Positions 52,137 through 61,328 of a stretch of 64,000 bases of DNA are shown piece after piece. Below the pieces are notes generated by a model, which ran no database searches, was not told the origin of the DNA, and saw only the letters and a list, made by a program, of their open reading frames with translations. Both the position numbers and the translations under genes were made by a program. The stretch's first letter is position 1. The number at the start of each line of letters is the position of its first letter. Origin of the DNA: Achromobacter sp. MYb9. GTDB lineage: Bacteria; Pseudomonadota; Gammaproteobacteria; Burkholderiales; Burkholderiaceae_B. The DNA is taken from assembly GCF_002975275.1 (NCBI RefSeq), contig NZ_PCOQ01000019.1, positions 1-64,000 on the forward strand. The letters are read 5' to 3'.

Positions 52137-52914
52137 CCTTCTCCTTGCCGCATCGGCCGTCACGCGCCGCTTCGGCGGCCTGACGGCCGTCAACGGTGTC
52201 TCGCTGGGCCTGGCCCGTGGCCAGGTGCATGCCGTCATCGGCACCAACGGCGCGGGCAAGTCCACGCTGATCAACATCCTGTCCGGAGAGATTGCGCCCA
52301 GCAGCGGCCAGGTCATGCTGGGCGGACGCGACATCACGGCGTGGCGGCAGCCCGAACGGGCGCGCGCGGGGCTTGGGCGCAGCTATCAGCGGTCCACCTT
52401 GTTCCCCGAACTCAGCGTATTCGAGAACTGCCGGCTGGCGGCGCAAGCCAGCCGCCAGCGCTTCTGGCACTGGTGGCGGCAGGCTTCGGATTGCCGGCGC
52501 AGCACCGAGCTGGCGCGCCACGCGCTGGAGCGCACGGGGCTGGCCGATGACGCCACGCGCGCCGCCGGCCTGCTGCCCCATGGCCGCAAGCGGCAACTGG
52601 AAATCGCCATGTGCCTGGCGGGCGAACCGCAGGTGCTGCTGCTGGACGAACCCCTGGCCGGCATGGGCCCCGAAGAAACGGACCGTATCCTTGACCTGCT
52701 TCAGACGCTGAAGGCGGGCCACGCGATTCTGCTGGTGGAACACGACATGGACGCCGTGTTCCGCATCGCCGAAACCATCACCGTGATGGTCAACGGCACC
52801 GCCATCGCCAGCGGCACGCCCGCCCAGATCCGCGCCAACGCGGAAGTGCGCACGGCTTACCTGGGCGAAGACCTGCGCGTGGATGCGCAAGGGGGCGTGC
52901 CATGCAAGCACTGA
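52129..52914 (+). CDS. Branched-chain-type ABC ATPase LivG
   Basis: Cytoplasmic ATPase of 261 residues: Walker A GTNGAGKST, a short signature region (LLPHGRKRQLEIAM in place of LSGGQ), Walker B LLLDEPLAGMGPEE and LVEHDMDAVF. The GRKRQLEI form is normal in LivG. The ATG overlaps the permease end by eight bases; the end runs 13 bases into livF. Energises the benzoate-type transporter with LivF. Confidence 0.93.
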   Translation: MSDLLLAASAVTRRFGGLTAVNGVSLGLARGQVHAVIGTNGAGKSTLINILSGEIAPSSGQVMLGGRDITAWRQPERARAGLGRSYQRSTLFPELSVFENCRLAAQASRQRFWHWWRQASDCRRSTELARHALERTGLADDATRAAGLLPHGRKRQLEIAMCLAGEPQVLLLDEPLAGMGPEETDRILDLLQTLKAGHAILLVEHDMDAVFRIAETITVMVNGTAIASGTPAQIRANAEVRTAYLGEDLRVDAQGGVPCKH

Positions 52915-53612
52915 TCGAAGCAGGCGGCCTGCACGTGTACTACGGCGCCAGCCATGTGCTGCGCGGCGTGGACATGCACATCGCACCGGGCGAATCCGTG
53001 GGGCTGGTGGGCCGCAACGGCATGGGCAAGACCACGCTGATCCGTAGCCTCATGGGGCAGGTAAAAAGCGCGCAGGGTCTCGTGCGGATCGGCGGCCGCG
53101 ACTGCACGCATGCCCAGCCCCACACGATCGCGCGGTTGGGACTGGCCTATGTGCCCGAGGGGCGAGGCATCTTTCCCAACCTGAATGTGCGTGAAAACCT
53201 GCAAGTGGCGGCGCGTCCCGGTGTACGAGGCACACAGGCATGGACGTATTCGCGCGTGCTGGACACCTTTCCACGGCTGCGGGAACGGCTGGGGCACGGC
53301 GGCCAGCAACTGTCGGGCGGCGAACAGCAGATGCTGGCCATTGGACGGGCATTGATGACCAACCCCGACCTGCTGATCCTGGACGAGGCCACCGAAGGCC
53401 TGGCTCCGCTGATCGTGACGGAGATCTGGAAGATCATCCGCCAGATCCGTGCCACCGGCATGTCGGCCTTGATCGTGGACCGCAATTATCGTGCGGTGCT
53501 GGAACACACCGACCGTTGCCTGGTGATGGAAAAAGGGTTGATCGTGCAGGATGGCGATAGCGCGTCGCTGGCCCGGCAACCGGAGCAGCTGACGCGCTAT
53601 CTGGGCGTCTAG
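52902..53612 (+). CDS. Branched-chain-type ABC ATPase LivF
   Basis: Second ATPase, 236 residues: Walker A GRNGMGKTT, signature LSGGEQQMLAIG, Walker B LILDEATEGLAP, and the family's IVDRNYRAVLEHTDR in place of the H-loop sequence. Last gene of the ligase/transporter operon; its stop is followed by a hairpin GGCCGTG...CACGGCC (53612-53635) facing the next convergent gene. Confidence 0.93.
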   Translation: MQALIEAGGLHVYYGASHVLRGVDMHIAPGESVGLVGRNGMGKTTLIRSLMGQVKSAQGLVRIGGRDCTHAQPHTIARLGLAYVPEGRGIFPNLNVRENLQVAARPGVRGTQAWTYSRVLDTFPRLRERLGHGGQQLSGGEQQMLAIGRALMTNPDLLILDEATEGLAPLIVTEIWKIIRQIRATGMSALIVDRNYRAVLEHTDRCLVMEKGLIVQDGDSASLARQPEQLTRYLGV

Positions 53613-53635
53613 GCCGTGTCGGCACGACCACGGCC
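53612..53635. terminator. Hairpin between livF and the convergent ThDP gene
   Basis: GGCCGTG and CACGGCC, 7-bp stem with an inner TCG/CGA pairing, directly at the livF stop. No T-run; a weak terminator at best. Confidence 0.4.
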
Positions 53636-53650
53636 CAGGGTGAATCGCCT

Positions 53651-55210
53651 TTAGATGATCGCTTCGATCAGGAATGGGCCACGGCGCTTGAGGCCGTCGG
53701 CCAGCGCGCGGGCAAACCCTTCCACCGTATCGACGCTGACCGCCTCCACGCCCATGCCGCGCGCCAGGTGCGTCCAGTCCAGGAAGGGTTCTTCCAGGTC
53801 CAGCATGCGGCGCGCGTTGCGGCCCGGTTCCTTCACGCCCACGTTCTTCATTTCGCCATGCAGCGTGGCGTAGGAGCGGTTGGCCAGGATCACCGTCAGG
53901 CAATTCAGGTTCTCGCGCGCCTGCGTCCACAGTGCCTGCAGGGTGTACATGCCGCTGCCGTCGGCCTGCAGCGTGATGACCTTGCGATCCGGGCACGCCA
54001 CGGCGGCGCCGGTCGCCAGCGGCAAACCGATGCCGATCGCGCCACCGGTCAGCATCAGCCAGTCGTGCGGGGCGCTGCTGGCGCTGTAGATGGGGAACTC
54101 GCGGCCCTGCGTGATGGACTCATCGCACACGATGGCCTGTTCCGGCAAGGTGTGCGCGACCAGGATGTTCACGGCGGCGCCCGTCAGCTTGCCCGACGAC
54201 GGCACCTCGTAATTGGCGGCCGGCGTGGCCAGGCGCGGCGCATCCGCGGCAATGCCCAATTCGTCGGCCAGCCATTCCAGCGCCTGCGCCAGATCCTGCT
54301 CGGCGGTCGCCAGCACGACCTGGTTGCTGTCGGGCGGGGCCAGCAGGCTAGGCTTGCCCGGATACGCGAAGAAGCCCACCGGCGCCTTGGCGCCCGCCAG
54401 CACCAGATGCTTGACGTCTTTCAGCTTGGCCACCGCCAGGTCGATCGGATACGGCAGGCGATCAACGGGCGTGCGGGCGCCGCCACGTTCGATACGGCGG
54501 TTGGACGTTTCCGACATCAGGCGAACACCGGTGGCGCGCGCGATGCGGCCGGCGGCCTCCAGCGCGCGCTCGCGCAGCGCGGCTCCGCCCAGCATCAGCA
54601 CGGTGGTCTCGCCCGAGCGAATCGCCGCGGCAGCGGCGCGCACGGCGTCGTGCGACGTCAGGGCCAGGGCCGCGTCCTTTACTTGCACCGGGGCCGGCGC
54701 ATTGTCCGGCAAGTCCGTCCAGGCCGCATCGGCGGGAAGAATCAAGGTCGCGATATTGCCCGGCGACCGGCGCGCCACGCCGATCGCTTCGGCGGCGTCC
54801 GCGGACACCTCGGCGGCGGTCATCGTGCGCTTGACCCAATGCGACATCGGGCGCGCCACGCCTTCAACGTCGCTGGTCAGCGGCGCGTCGTACTGCACGT
54901 GATACGTGGCGTGGTCGCCCACGATGTTGACCATGGGCGTACGGGCGCGTTTGGCGTTGTGCAGGTTGGCCAGGCCGTTGCCCAGGCCCGGACCCAAGTG
55001 CAGCAAGGTGGCGGCCGGTTTGTCGGCCATGCGCGCATAGCCGTCCGCGGCCCCCGTCACCACGCCTTCGAACAAGCCCAGCACGCAGCGCATCTTGGGC
55101 TTGCGATCCAACGCCGCCACAAAGTGCATTTCGGACGTGCCGGGGTTGGCGAAGCAAACGTCCACATCGTTGGCCAGCAAGGTATCGCAAAGACTGTCAG
55201 CGCCGTTCAT
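53651..55210 (-). CDS. Thiamine-diphosphate enzyme, acetolactate-synthase/benzoylformate-decarboxylase-like
   Basis: ThDP enzyme of 519 residues. The cofactor glutamate lies in LGLFEGVVTGAADGYARM. The diphosphate motif reads QADGSGMYTLQALW...ANRSYA where most enzymes have GDG; Ala replaces the first Gly. SNRRIERGG and PGKPSLLAPP in the middle domain resemble benzoylformate decarboxylases more than acetolactate synthase, and no regulatory subunit is near. So a 2-oxo-acid decarboxylase role is more likely than valine synthesis. It lies downstream of the amino-acid ABC operon on the same strand after 185 bases, so partial co-transcription is possible. Confidence 0.85.
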   Translation of the reverse strand: MNGADSLCDTLLANDVDVCFANPGTSEMHFVAALDRKPKMRCVLGLFEGVVTGAADGYARMADKPAATLLHLGPGLGNGLANLHNAKRARTPMVNIVGDHATYHVQYDAPLTSDVEGVARPMSHWVKRTMTAAEVSADAAEAIGVARRSPGNIATLILPADAAWTDLPDNAPAPVQVKDAALALTSHDAVRAAAAAIRSGETTVLMLGGAALRERALEAAGRIARATGVRLMSETSNRRIERGGARTPVDRLPYPIDLAVAKLKDVKHLVLAGAKAPVGFFAYPGKPSLLAPPDSNQVVLATAEQDLAQALEWLADELGIAADAPRLATPAANYEVPSSGKLTGAAVNILVAHTLPEQAIVCDESITQGREFPIYSASSAPHDWLMLTGGAIGIGLPLATGAAVACPDRKVITLQADGSGMYTLQALWTQARENLNCLTVILANRSYATLHGEMKNVGVKEPGRNARRMLDLEEPFLDWTHLARGMGVEAVSVDTVEGFARALADGLKRRGPFLIEAII

Positions 55211-55395
55211 GATTTTCCCTAGTCGTTTTCAAATGGCGATGCGGGCGCATGCGCGCCCGCCTGATATGCATGATAGGTAGCGTATCAAAAACACGATAGA
55301 GCCAGTTCCGCTTGCGGGGATGGAACCATTCCCGCGCCGCCCTCCGTGGCCCCTTCGTGTTCCGCCAGCCGGAATTAGCGTACCCGGGCGCGCGG

Positions 55396-56148
55396 CTAGG
55401 CCAGGATCTGCCCCAGGAACGCCTGCGCCCGCTCTGACCGGGGGGTGTTGAAGAAATTCTCGGGCGTATCGGCCTCGACGATGGCGCCCTGGTCCATGAA
55501 CACGATCCGGTCGCCCACTTCCCGCGCAAACCCCATTTCATGGGTGACGCAAACCATGGTCATGCCGTCCCTGGCCAGCGTGACCATCGTGTCCAGCACC
55601 TCTTTGACCATCTCGGGATCCAGGGCGGACGTGGGCTCGTCGAACAGCATGATCTTGGGCTGCATGCACAAGGCGCGTGCGATCGCCACCCGCTGCTTCT
55701 GGCCGCCGGACAACTGGCCGGGATACTTGTCCGCGTGTTGCGGAATCCGCACCCGTTCCAGATAGTCCATCGCGCGTGACCGGGCCTCGTCCGCCGGCAC
55801 GCCCTTGACCAGCAAGGGCGCCAGCGTGCAGTTCTCCAGCACCGTCAGGTGCGGGAACAGGTTGAAGTGCTGGAACACCATGCCCACTTCCGCGCGGATG
55901 CGCTCGATGTTCTTCACGTCTTCGTTGAGTTCGATCCCATCGACCACGATGCGGCCCTTCTGGTGCTCTTCCAGCCGGTTCAGCAGGCGAATCGTCGTGG
56001 ACTTGCCCGAACCGGACGGACCGCAAAGGATCAGCTTTTCTCCGGGCGCAACTTCCAGCGCCAGATTGTCCAGCACCTGGAAGTCGCCATACCATTTGCT
56101 GACGCCCTGCATGGTGATGATGGGAGCTGCGGCATTCATTGCGTTCAT
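55396..56148 (-). CDS. Polar amino acid ABC transporter ATPase
   Basis: GlnQ/HisP-type ATPase of 250 residues: Walker [10 protein letters not shown], signature [15 protein letters not shown], Walker [14 protein letters not shown], followed by [11 protein letters not shown]. It starts four bases after the permease stop and is the last gene of the four-gene unit headed by the arginase-fold gene. Ligand set by the receptor. Confidence 0.94.
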   Translation of the reverse strand: MNAMNAAAPIITMQGVSKWYGDFQVLDNLALEVAPGEKLILCGPSGSGKSTTIRLLNRLEEHQKGRIVVDGIELNEDVKNIERIRAEVGMVFQHFNLFPHLTVLENCTLAPLLVKGVPADEARSRAMDYLERVRIPQHADKYPGQLSGGQKQRVAIARALCMQPKIMLFDEPTSALDPEMVKEVLDTMVTLARDGMTMVCVTHEMGFAREVGDRIVFMDQGAIVEADTPENFFNTPRSERAQAFLGQILA

Positions 56149-56152
56149 CGTG

Positions 56153-56845
56153 TCAGGCCTTGGAAATATCGTGGTTCTCGCCGGCGCCGCTCCAGTAGCC
56201 CGGCACGGTCAGGCGCTTCTCGGAACGCCGGAACAGATACGACAGCACGCTGCACATGGCGAAGTAGATAACGCCCACCATCGTGTAGACCGTCAGCGCC
56301 TGAAACGTCGCGCCGGCCAGCATCTCGCCCGCCCGCATCAGTTCGTACACGCTGATGACGGCGACCAGCGACGTTTCCTTGATCAACACCAGCGCATAAT
56401 TTCCCAGCGCGGGAAACACCGTTCGCAGCGCCTGCGGCAGCACGATGCGGCGCAGCCGCTGCACCTTGCGCAAGCCCAGCGCGCGGGCCGCTTCGTACTG
56501 GCCGGTGTCCACCGACTGGATGCCGCTTCTGAACAGCTCGGCCAGATAGGCGCCGAAGTTCAACGTCAGGCCCAGCACGCCGGCCACGAAACCGTTGATC
56601 ACCACCCCCATCTCGGGCAGGCCGTAGTAGATGTAGAACAATTGCAGCAGCAGCGGCGTGCCCCGTATCACTTCGATGTAGAAGCGCGCGCCGCGGCTCA
56701 ACAGCCGCGAGGGCGACAGGCGGCACAAGCAGACGACCAGGCCCAACGCCACCGCCAGGAAAGCCGAACAGAAAAACAGCGCCAAAGTCCAGACCGTGCC
56801 CTCGGCCAAAGGGGTCAGGTACATGCGCAGCGTAGCGAGATCCAA
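56153..56845 (-). CDS. Polar amino acid ABC permease, TTG start
   Basis: HisM/GlnP-type permease of 230 residues with about five helices and the contact loop [26 protein letters not shown] near residue 150. The best start is TTG at 56845, placed six bases after AAGGAG; the first in-frame ATG (56824) lacks a site and would cut the N-terminus by seven residues. A single permease gene is present, so it probably works as a homodimer. Confidence 0.9.
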   Translation of the reverse strand: MDLATLRMYLTPLAEGTVWTLALFFCSAFLAVALGLVVCLCRLSPSRLLSRGARFYIEVIRGTPLLLQLFYIYYGLPEMGVVINGFVAGVLGLTLNFGAYLAELFRSGIQSVDTGQYEAARALGLRKVQRLRRIVLPQALRTVFPALGNYALVLIKETSLVAVISVYELMRAGEMLAGATFQALTVYTMVGVIYFAMCSVLSYLFRRSEKRLTVPGYWSGAGENHDISKA

Positions 56846-56876
56846 GTCGTGCTCCTTATCCGTGCCGTTGCGGCGC

Positions 56877-57665
56877 TTACTTGCTGATCAGGTCGGACAC
56901 GCCCCACTTCTTCCCGATCGCCGCCATTTCGCCGTTTTTCCGCATCTCGGCCAATGCGGCGTTGACCGCCTCAAGCAGCGCGGTGTTGCCCTTCTGCACG
57001 GCCATGCCGACCTGCCACTTGCGTTGCGGCTGATAGCCGGTGTCCAGCTTCACGCCCGGGATGTTCTTGGTCTGGATCTGGTAGAGGATGCTGGGCGGAT
57101 CCACGATGCCCAGGTCAATGCGTCCGGCGCGCACGTCGGCCAGCAAGGTCGAATAGTCCTGATAGGTGGTGACCTTGGTGCCCGGCATGTCCTTGATCAT
57201 GTTGAACTGGACGGAGTCCACCAGCACGCCCACGCGCTGCCCCTGCATGTCTTCGAACCGGGCGTACTGCTTGGCTGCCTTGTCGCTGACCACGACGCCC
57301 TCGCCCCACTCATAGACCGGCACCGAAAAATCGATGGCGCGGGCGCGCTCCTCGGTAATGAAAAGCGGCGCGGACATGACGTCCGCGCGGCCCGACGTCA
57401 GCGTGGGGATCAAGCCCGAGAACGGCACGTCGGACAGCTTATCCGACACCTGCAAATGCTTGGCCACCCCAGCTGCCACGTCGACCATGATGCCTTCCAG
57501 CTGGTTCGATTTCGGGTTCTTGAAGCCATGCGGCGGCGCCGAAGCGGTGGTGACGACCGCCAGGCTTTTCTCGGCGCGCACTTCGTCAAGCGTGCGCGCC
57601 CCTGCGCCGGACTGGATCAGCAGGCTGGCCACGGCTGCGCCCAGCAGAATGGATTTGAATTTCAT
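56877..57665 (-). CDS. Polar amino acid ABC transporter receptor
   Basis: Periplasmic binding protein of 262 residues (family 3). Signal LLGAAVASLLIQSGAGA. The LEGIMVDVAAGVAKHL segment is the standard ligand strand, and FITEERARAIDFSVPVYEWGEGVVV the hinge-side strand. The ligand pocket has AltS such as APPHGFKNP in place of a typical charged loop. Placed between an arginase-fold gene and the permease, so it may bind a ureido- or guanidino-like amino acid (inference). Confidence 0.92.
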   Translation of the reverse strand: MKFKSILLGAAVASLLIQSGAGARTLDEVRAEKSLAVVTTASAPPHGFKNPKSNQLEGIMVDVAAGVAKHLQVSDKLSDVPFSGLIPTLTSGRADVMSAPLFITEERARAIDFSVPVYEWGEGVVVSDKAAKQYARFEDMQGQRVGVLVDSVQFNMIKDMPGTKVTTYQDYSTLLADVRAGRIDLGIVDPPSILYQIQTKNIPGVKLDTGYQPQRKWQVGMAVQKGNTALLEAVNAALAEMRKNGEMAAIGKKWGVSDLISK

Positions 57666-57707
57666 CGTTTTCCCCTTGGATGATTGAATGCCGCGGACGT
57701 GGCCGGC

Positions 57708-58661
57708 TCAGGCCGGGCGCCCGTCTGGGTACTGCTGCACCGCTACCGCCGCCAATGCGCAGAATTCCTGCATCACGGTGGCGGCCAGGAAGGCCGTGGC
57801 CCCCTGCACGTCTTGCGGCGGCGACACGGTGTTGACGTCGAACGCCACGAAATTCAGGCCGGCCAGCTGGCGCAGCAGCGCCAGCCCTTCCTTGGCCGAC
57901 AACCCTCCCCACTCCGGCGTGCAGACGCCCGGCGCGCAAGAGGGGTCGAAGATGTCCATGTCGAAGCACAGGTAGACGGGGCGCTGGCCGATGCGCTGCT
58001 TGATGTCCGCCAGCGTCGCCTTCTGGTCCTGGTCGAAGTCATCGTAGGGCACGATCGTGTAGCCGACCTCGCGCCCGAACTCCAGCACCCCGGGCATGAA
58101 GGAACTGCCGCGCGTGCCGACGTGAAAGCTCGAGGCCACGTCCAGCAACCCCTCTTCCGCGGCCCGCGTAAAGGTGGTGGCCGTGTTGTAGCCGGGGATG
58201 GGATAGGTGTCGGTATGCGAATCGAAATGCAGCACGACGAAATCGGGATGGCGGCGCGCCACGGCGCGCAATTGCGGCAGCGTCACCGCGCCATCGCCCC
58301 CCATAGAAATCGGGATCGCGCCTGCGTCCAGGATGGCGCCAATGCCGGCTTCGATCAGCGGGTAGGACGCGTCGGGGTCGCCGGGATGGCAGGCAACGTT
58401 GCCCACATCGATGGCGCGCAGGAATTCGGGCGGGTTGTCGATGCCGTTGCGCCGGAAGATGTCGACGGGACGCAGCAGCCTGGACTGCTCGCGGATGGCG
58501 TCCGGCCCCTGCCGCGACCCGACGCGAAACGGGTGGGTGCCGCAGTCGAACGGAATGCCGACCACGCAGGCGCGCGCCTTGCCGGCCCCCGCCTCCCGCG
58601 CGGCCGGCAGGCCCATGAATCCGGCAACGGGATTGAAACTGACTTCAGATGACTGCGGCAC
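57708..58661 (-). CDS. Arginase/agmatinase-fold protein with altered active site
   Basis: Ureohydrolase-fold protein of 317 residues. Kept: DSHTD (147-151) and FDMDIFDP (233-240), which supply most ligands of the two metal ions. Changed: the first motif is SMGGDGAV where nearly all members have GGDHS, so metal-ligand His is Gly124; and the late motif reads FDVNTVSP instead of DxxEVNP, so the guanidinium-binding Glu is Thr278. The fold is certain, but normal guanidine hydrolysis is doubtful. GTG 58661 is used, preceded by AGGAG; an in-frame TTG at 58703 lacks one. First gene of the ABC-transporter unit, under an IclR-type palindrome at 58810. Confidence 0.85.
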   Translation of the reverse strand: MPQSSEVSFNPVAGFMGLPAAREAGAGKARACVVGIPFDCGTHPFRVGSRQGPDAIREQSRLLRPVDIFRRNGIDNPPEFLRAIDVGNVACHPGDPDASYPLIEAGIGAILDAGAIPISMGGDGAVTLPQLRAVARRHPDFVVLHFDSHTDTYPIPGYNTATTFTRAAEEGLLDVASSFHVGTRGSSFMPGVLEFGREVGYTIVPYDDFDQDQKATLADIKQRIGQRPVYLCFDMDIFDPSCAPGVCTPEWGGLSAKEGLALLRQLAGLNFVAFDVNTVSPPQDVQGATAFLAATVMQEFCALAAVAVQQYPDGRPA

Positions 58662-58809
58662 AGCGCGGCTCCTGGCATGCACGGCCGGCGAATGGCCAGC
58701 CAAACTCTATTTAGATTTAGTCGAATCGCTAGGCGATACGGTCGTGTCGTAAATAGATTAGCAAGTAAGAACCCAGGCGGCCAATTAGGGAGTTCCCCCT
58801 AGAGGCAAA

Positions 58810-58827
58810 AAATTAGTCGACTAATTT
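58810..58827. promoter_or_regulatory. 18-bp perfect palindrome, probable IclR operator
   Basis: AAATTAGTCGACTAATTT between the IclR gene end and the arginase-fold gene start. A related half-site, ATTTAGTCGA, lies at 58715-58724. The AT-rich 252-base region contrasts with the GC-rich surroundings. Confidence 0.65.
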
Positions 58828-58913
58828 AGTAGGCAATAGGCGCGCGGGCGCCGGGCGAACTGGCGCTGCGCCGGGCAACGGCCGCCGCACTGGAATGCGG
58901 CGCAGAGCGCGGC

Positions 58914-59780
58914 TCAGGCGTCGTCGTCGGCCAGCGGCATCGCGCCGCGCAAGGCGCCGCCGGGCGGCTCCATTTGATAGAACGGATGCGAACGGCCCAA
59001 CGTGCGCGATGCGCTGATCGCATGCGCGGTTTCCACCACCTGCGGGCCGAAGACGGCTTGCGCCTGTTCAAAAGACCAACGGCTTGACGGGACGGACACA
59101 TTCACGGCGCCCAATGGCGTGCCGCCGGCGTCCAGCACCGCGGCGCTGACGGTGATGTCGCCCGGGTAGAACTCGCCGTTGGAGCGCGCATAGCCGTGGC
59201 GCCGGGCGAAATCCAGTTCGGCCAGCAGGGCGTCCATGGTGGTGATCGTGTTTCCCGTATAGGGCTTGCGGTCACCGCGTTCCAGCAGGCTTCTTGCAAC
59301 GGCCGGGTCCAGCTTGGCCAATACCGCGCGGCCGGCCGCCGTGCAATACAGCGGCAAGCGCATGCCCACCGGCATGTTCACGAACATTTCCTTGTGGGTG
59401 GCGAAACGCGCCACATACACCATGTCCAGCCCGTCCGGCTCCGCCAGGCTGCAGGTTTCCTGGCAGTTGCGGTTCAGCGTATGCAGGAACGGATTGCCGC
59501 CCAGCACCAGCGGACTGGTCTGCACATAGTTCATTCCCAGCTCCAGCGACCAGGGCGCCAGCGAGAATTTCTTGCTGATGGGGTCCTTGCGCAGATACCC
59601 GAGCGTCCACAGCGTATGGGTGAAGCGTTGCACCGCGCTTTTGCTCAAGCCCGTGGCATCGGCCAGTTCGGGCAGCGTCATGGCCGGCTGCCCTTCGCTG
59701 AATGCCCGCAGCAGCGAAATGCCACGCGCCAGCGCGGCAACGAACAGCGGGGAATCCTCGGGGCTTCGATTCAGGGTCAT
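58914..59780 (-). CDS. IclR family transcriptional regulator
   Basis: Regulator of 288 residues. N-terminal winged helix: RGISLLRAFSEGQPAMTLPELADATGLSKSAVQRFTHTLWTLGYL. C-terminal effector domain with the cysteine-containing NCQETCSLAE and VPSSRWSFEQAQ. Most IclR proteins activate or repress one neighbouring catabolic operon. It lies upstream of the arginase-fold/ABC unit on the same strand, with the palindrome in between, so control of that unit is likely. Effector probably a substrate of it. Confidence 0.93.
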   Translation of the reverse strand: MTLNRSPEDSPLFVAALARGISLLRAFSEGQPAMTLPELADATGLSKSAVQRFTHTLWTLGYLRKDPISKKFSLAPWSLELGMNYVQTSPLVLGGNPFLHTLNRNCQETCSLAEPDGLDMVYVARFATHKEMFVNMPVGMRLPLYCTAAGRAVLAKLDPAVARSLLERGDRKPYTGNTITTMDALLAELDFARRHGYARSNGEFYPGDITVSAAVLDAGGTPLGAVNVSVPSSRWSFEQAQAVFGPQVVETAHAISASRTLGRSHPFYQMEPPGGALRGAMPLADDDA

Positions 59781-59865
59781 GGCACGCGGCGTGCAGAAGG
59801 AAAGCGCATAGCGTACCGCATAACGGTTTCCTTATATCGCAGAGCGATTGAGAATGCATGGGACG

Positions 59866-59898
59866 AAAAAAAGGCGCCCCGCGCGGCGGGCCGCCTTT
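59866..59898 (-). terminator. Intrinsic terminator of the amino-acid-binding protein gene
   Basis: On the minus strand: AAAGGCGG...CGCGGGGCGCC followed by seven T. The stem AAAGGCG/CGCCTTT encloses a further GC-rich pairing. It is placed 55 bases beyond the stop, past the tandem repeats. Confidence 0.75.
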
Positions 59899-59900
59899 CG

Positions 59901-59949
59901 TTATTGCCCCGGGGTTATTGCCCGGGTTATTGCCCGGGGTTATTGCCCA
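59901..59949. repeat. Four short tandem repeats
   Basis: TTATTGCCC appears four times with C/G spacers of 3-5 bases (units of 14, 12, 13 and 9). It lies between the binding-protein stop and its terminator. Probably expanded by slippage; not CRISPR, because the spacers are not unique sequence. Confidence 0.8.
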
Positions 59950-59953
59950 CGCA

Positions 59954-60976
59954 TCAGCGGATCGGCCACGGATACATGGCGCCGCCATTGCTCCACAACG
60001 CATTCGTGCCGCGCTGCAGGCCCAGCTTGCTGTCCTTGCCGACGTTGCGCTCGAACACTTCGCTGTAGTTGCCCACGGCCTTGATGGCGTTGTAGGCCCA
60101 CTTTTCGTCCACCCCCATGTTCTTGCCGGCGCCGGGCGTCACGCCCAGGATGCGCAACACATTGGGGTTGTTGCTCTTCAACATCTCGTCCACGTTCTTC
60201 TGCGTGATGCCGTATTCCTCGGCTTCCAGCAGCGCGAACAAAGTCCAGCGCACGATACCCAGCCAGTTCTCGTCGCCCTGGCGCACCATCGGCCCCAGCG
60301 GTTCCTTCGAGAAGCGTTCGGGCAGGATTTCGTAGTCGTTCGGATTGGCGACTTGCGTGGCGCGCACGGCCGCCAATTGCGAGGCATCGTCGGTGAAGGC
60401 GTCGCAACGGCCGGATTCAAAGGCGCGCACGACTTCGGTCACCTTGTCGATCACGACCGGCTTGAATTCGATCTTGTTCGCGCGGAACCAGTCGGCCAGA
60501 TTCAGTTCGGTGGTGGTGCCCGGCTGCACGCAGACGGTCGCGCCGTTCAGTTCCTTGGCGCTCTTGACGCCCAACTTCTTGTTCACCAGGATGCCCTGGC
60601 CGTCATAGAAGCTGGCCGCGACGGCGGACAGGCCCAGCGACGTGTCGCGCGTCTGGGTCAGCGTGACGGTGCGCAGCAGCACGTCGACTTCGCCCGATTG
60701 CAGCGCGGTGAAGCGTTGCTGGGTCGACAGCGCCGTGCCCTTGAATTTCGTCGCATCGCCGAATACGGCTGCGGCGACCGCGCGGCAGATATCCACGTCC
60801 ATGCCTTCCCATTCCCCCTTGCTGTTGGTGGCGGAAAAGCCTGAGACGCCGTCGGTGAGGCCGCATTGCACGAACCCTTTTTTCTTCACCGCATCCAGCG
60901 TGGGGCCGGCGAGCGCCGCCTGGGACACGCAAGCCAGCGCCAGCGCGCCGGTTGCAAACAAGATGGACCGCTTCAT
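59954..60976 (-). CDS. Amino acid ABC transporter receptor, AapJ/GltI-type
   Basis: Periplasmic receptor of 340 residues for L-amino acids, close to AapJ (general amino acid). Signal KRSILFATGALALACVSQAALA. Mature start PTLDAVKKKGFVQCGLTDGVSGFS, then GMDVDICRAVAAAVFG, QQRFTALQSGEVDVLLR and CDAFTDDASQLAA, all typical. The start ATG 60976 follows AGGAGAGG. No permease or ATPase is next to it, so its partners are elsewhere. It is probably a free-standing unit ending in the terminator at 59866. Confidence 0.93.
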   Translation of the reverse strand: MKRSILFATGALALACVSQAALAGPTLDAVKKKGFVQCGLTDGVSGFSATNSKGEWEGMDVDICRAVAAAVFGDATKFKGTALSTQQRFTALQSGEVDVLLRTVTLTQTRDTSLGLSAVAASFYDGQGILVNKKLGVKSAKELNGATVCVQPGTTTELNLADWFRANKIEFKPVVIDKVTEVVRAFESGRCDAFTDDASQLAAVRATQVANPNDYEILPERFSKEPLGPMVRQGDENWLGIVRWTLFALLEAEEYGITQKNVDEMLKSNNPNVLRILGVTPGAGKNMGVDEKWAYNAIKAVGNYSEVFERNVGKDSKLGLQRGTNALWSNGGAMYPWPIR

Positions 60977-61328
60977 GGTTGCCTCTCCTGAGATAGATGC
61001 CCGGGCAGCCTTGTAAGCCGTCCCGGCTGAAACCGAGCCCAGCGTTGTCGGGCCGGCCGCCAGATTACGACATGTCCACTGCGTGAACAACGCGATCGGG
61101 CCTAGAGGAAACCCGGGGGACTGCCCACCGGGCCACCTATCAGATTTGTCCGGTGATCGAACTTTATAGCGCCACCCCCTGCCGCTTGCCGCAGGCTTGC
61201 ATGCCATACTTTTTTTGCGCCGGCGTCCGCTCAGCGGCATCGGCGCCGCAACAGAAAAGCCGATCGCGCCACAACAAAAATCCCGGGCGCGCATCGATAC
61301 ACGGCCGATTCATGGAGGAGACCAATCC
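60977..61328. other. Divergent intergenic region
   Basis: 352 bases between the divergent amino-acid receptor and Bug genes. Apart from the two ribosome sites (GGAGAGG and GGAGGAG) at its ends and an AT-rich CTATAAAGT (minus strand, about 61165) that could be a -10 box for the left gene, I see no palindromes or small genes. Confidence 0.5.

Noticed and set aside
59901..59949. Short repeats as a CRISPR array
   Set aside because: Repeat units are 9 bases and the spacers are only 3-5 G/C bases, with no cas genes.
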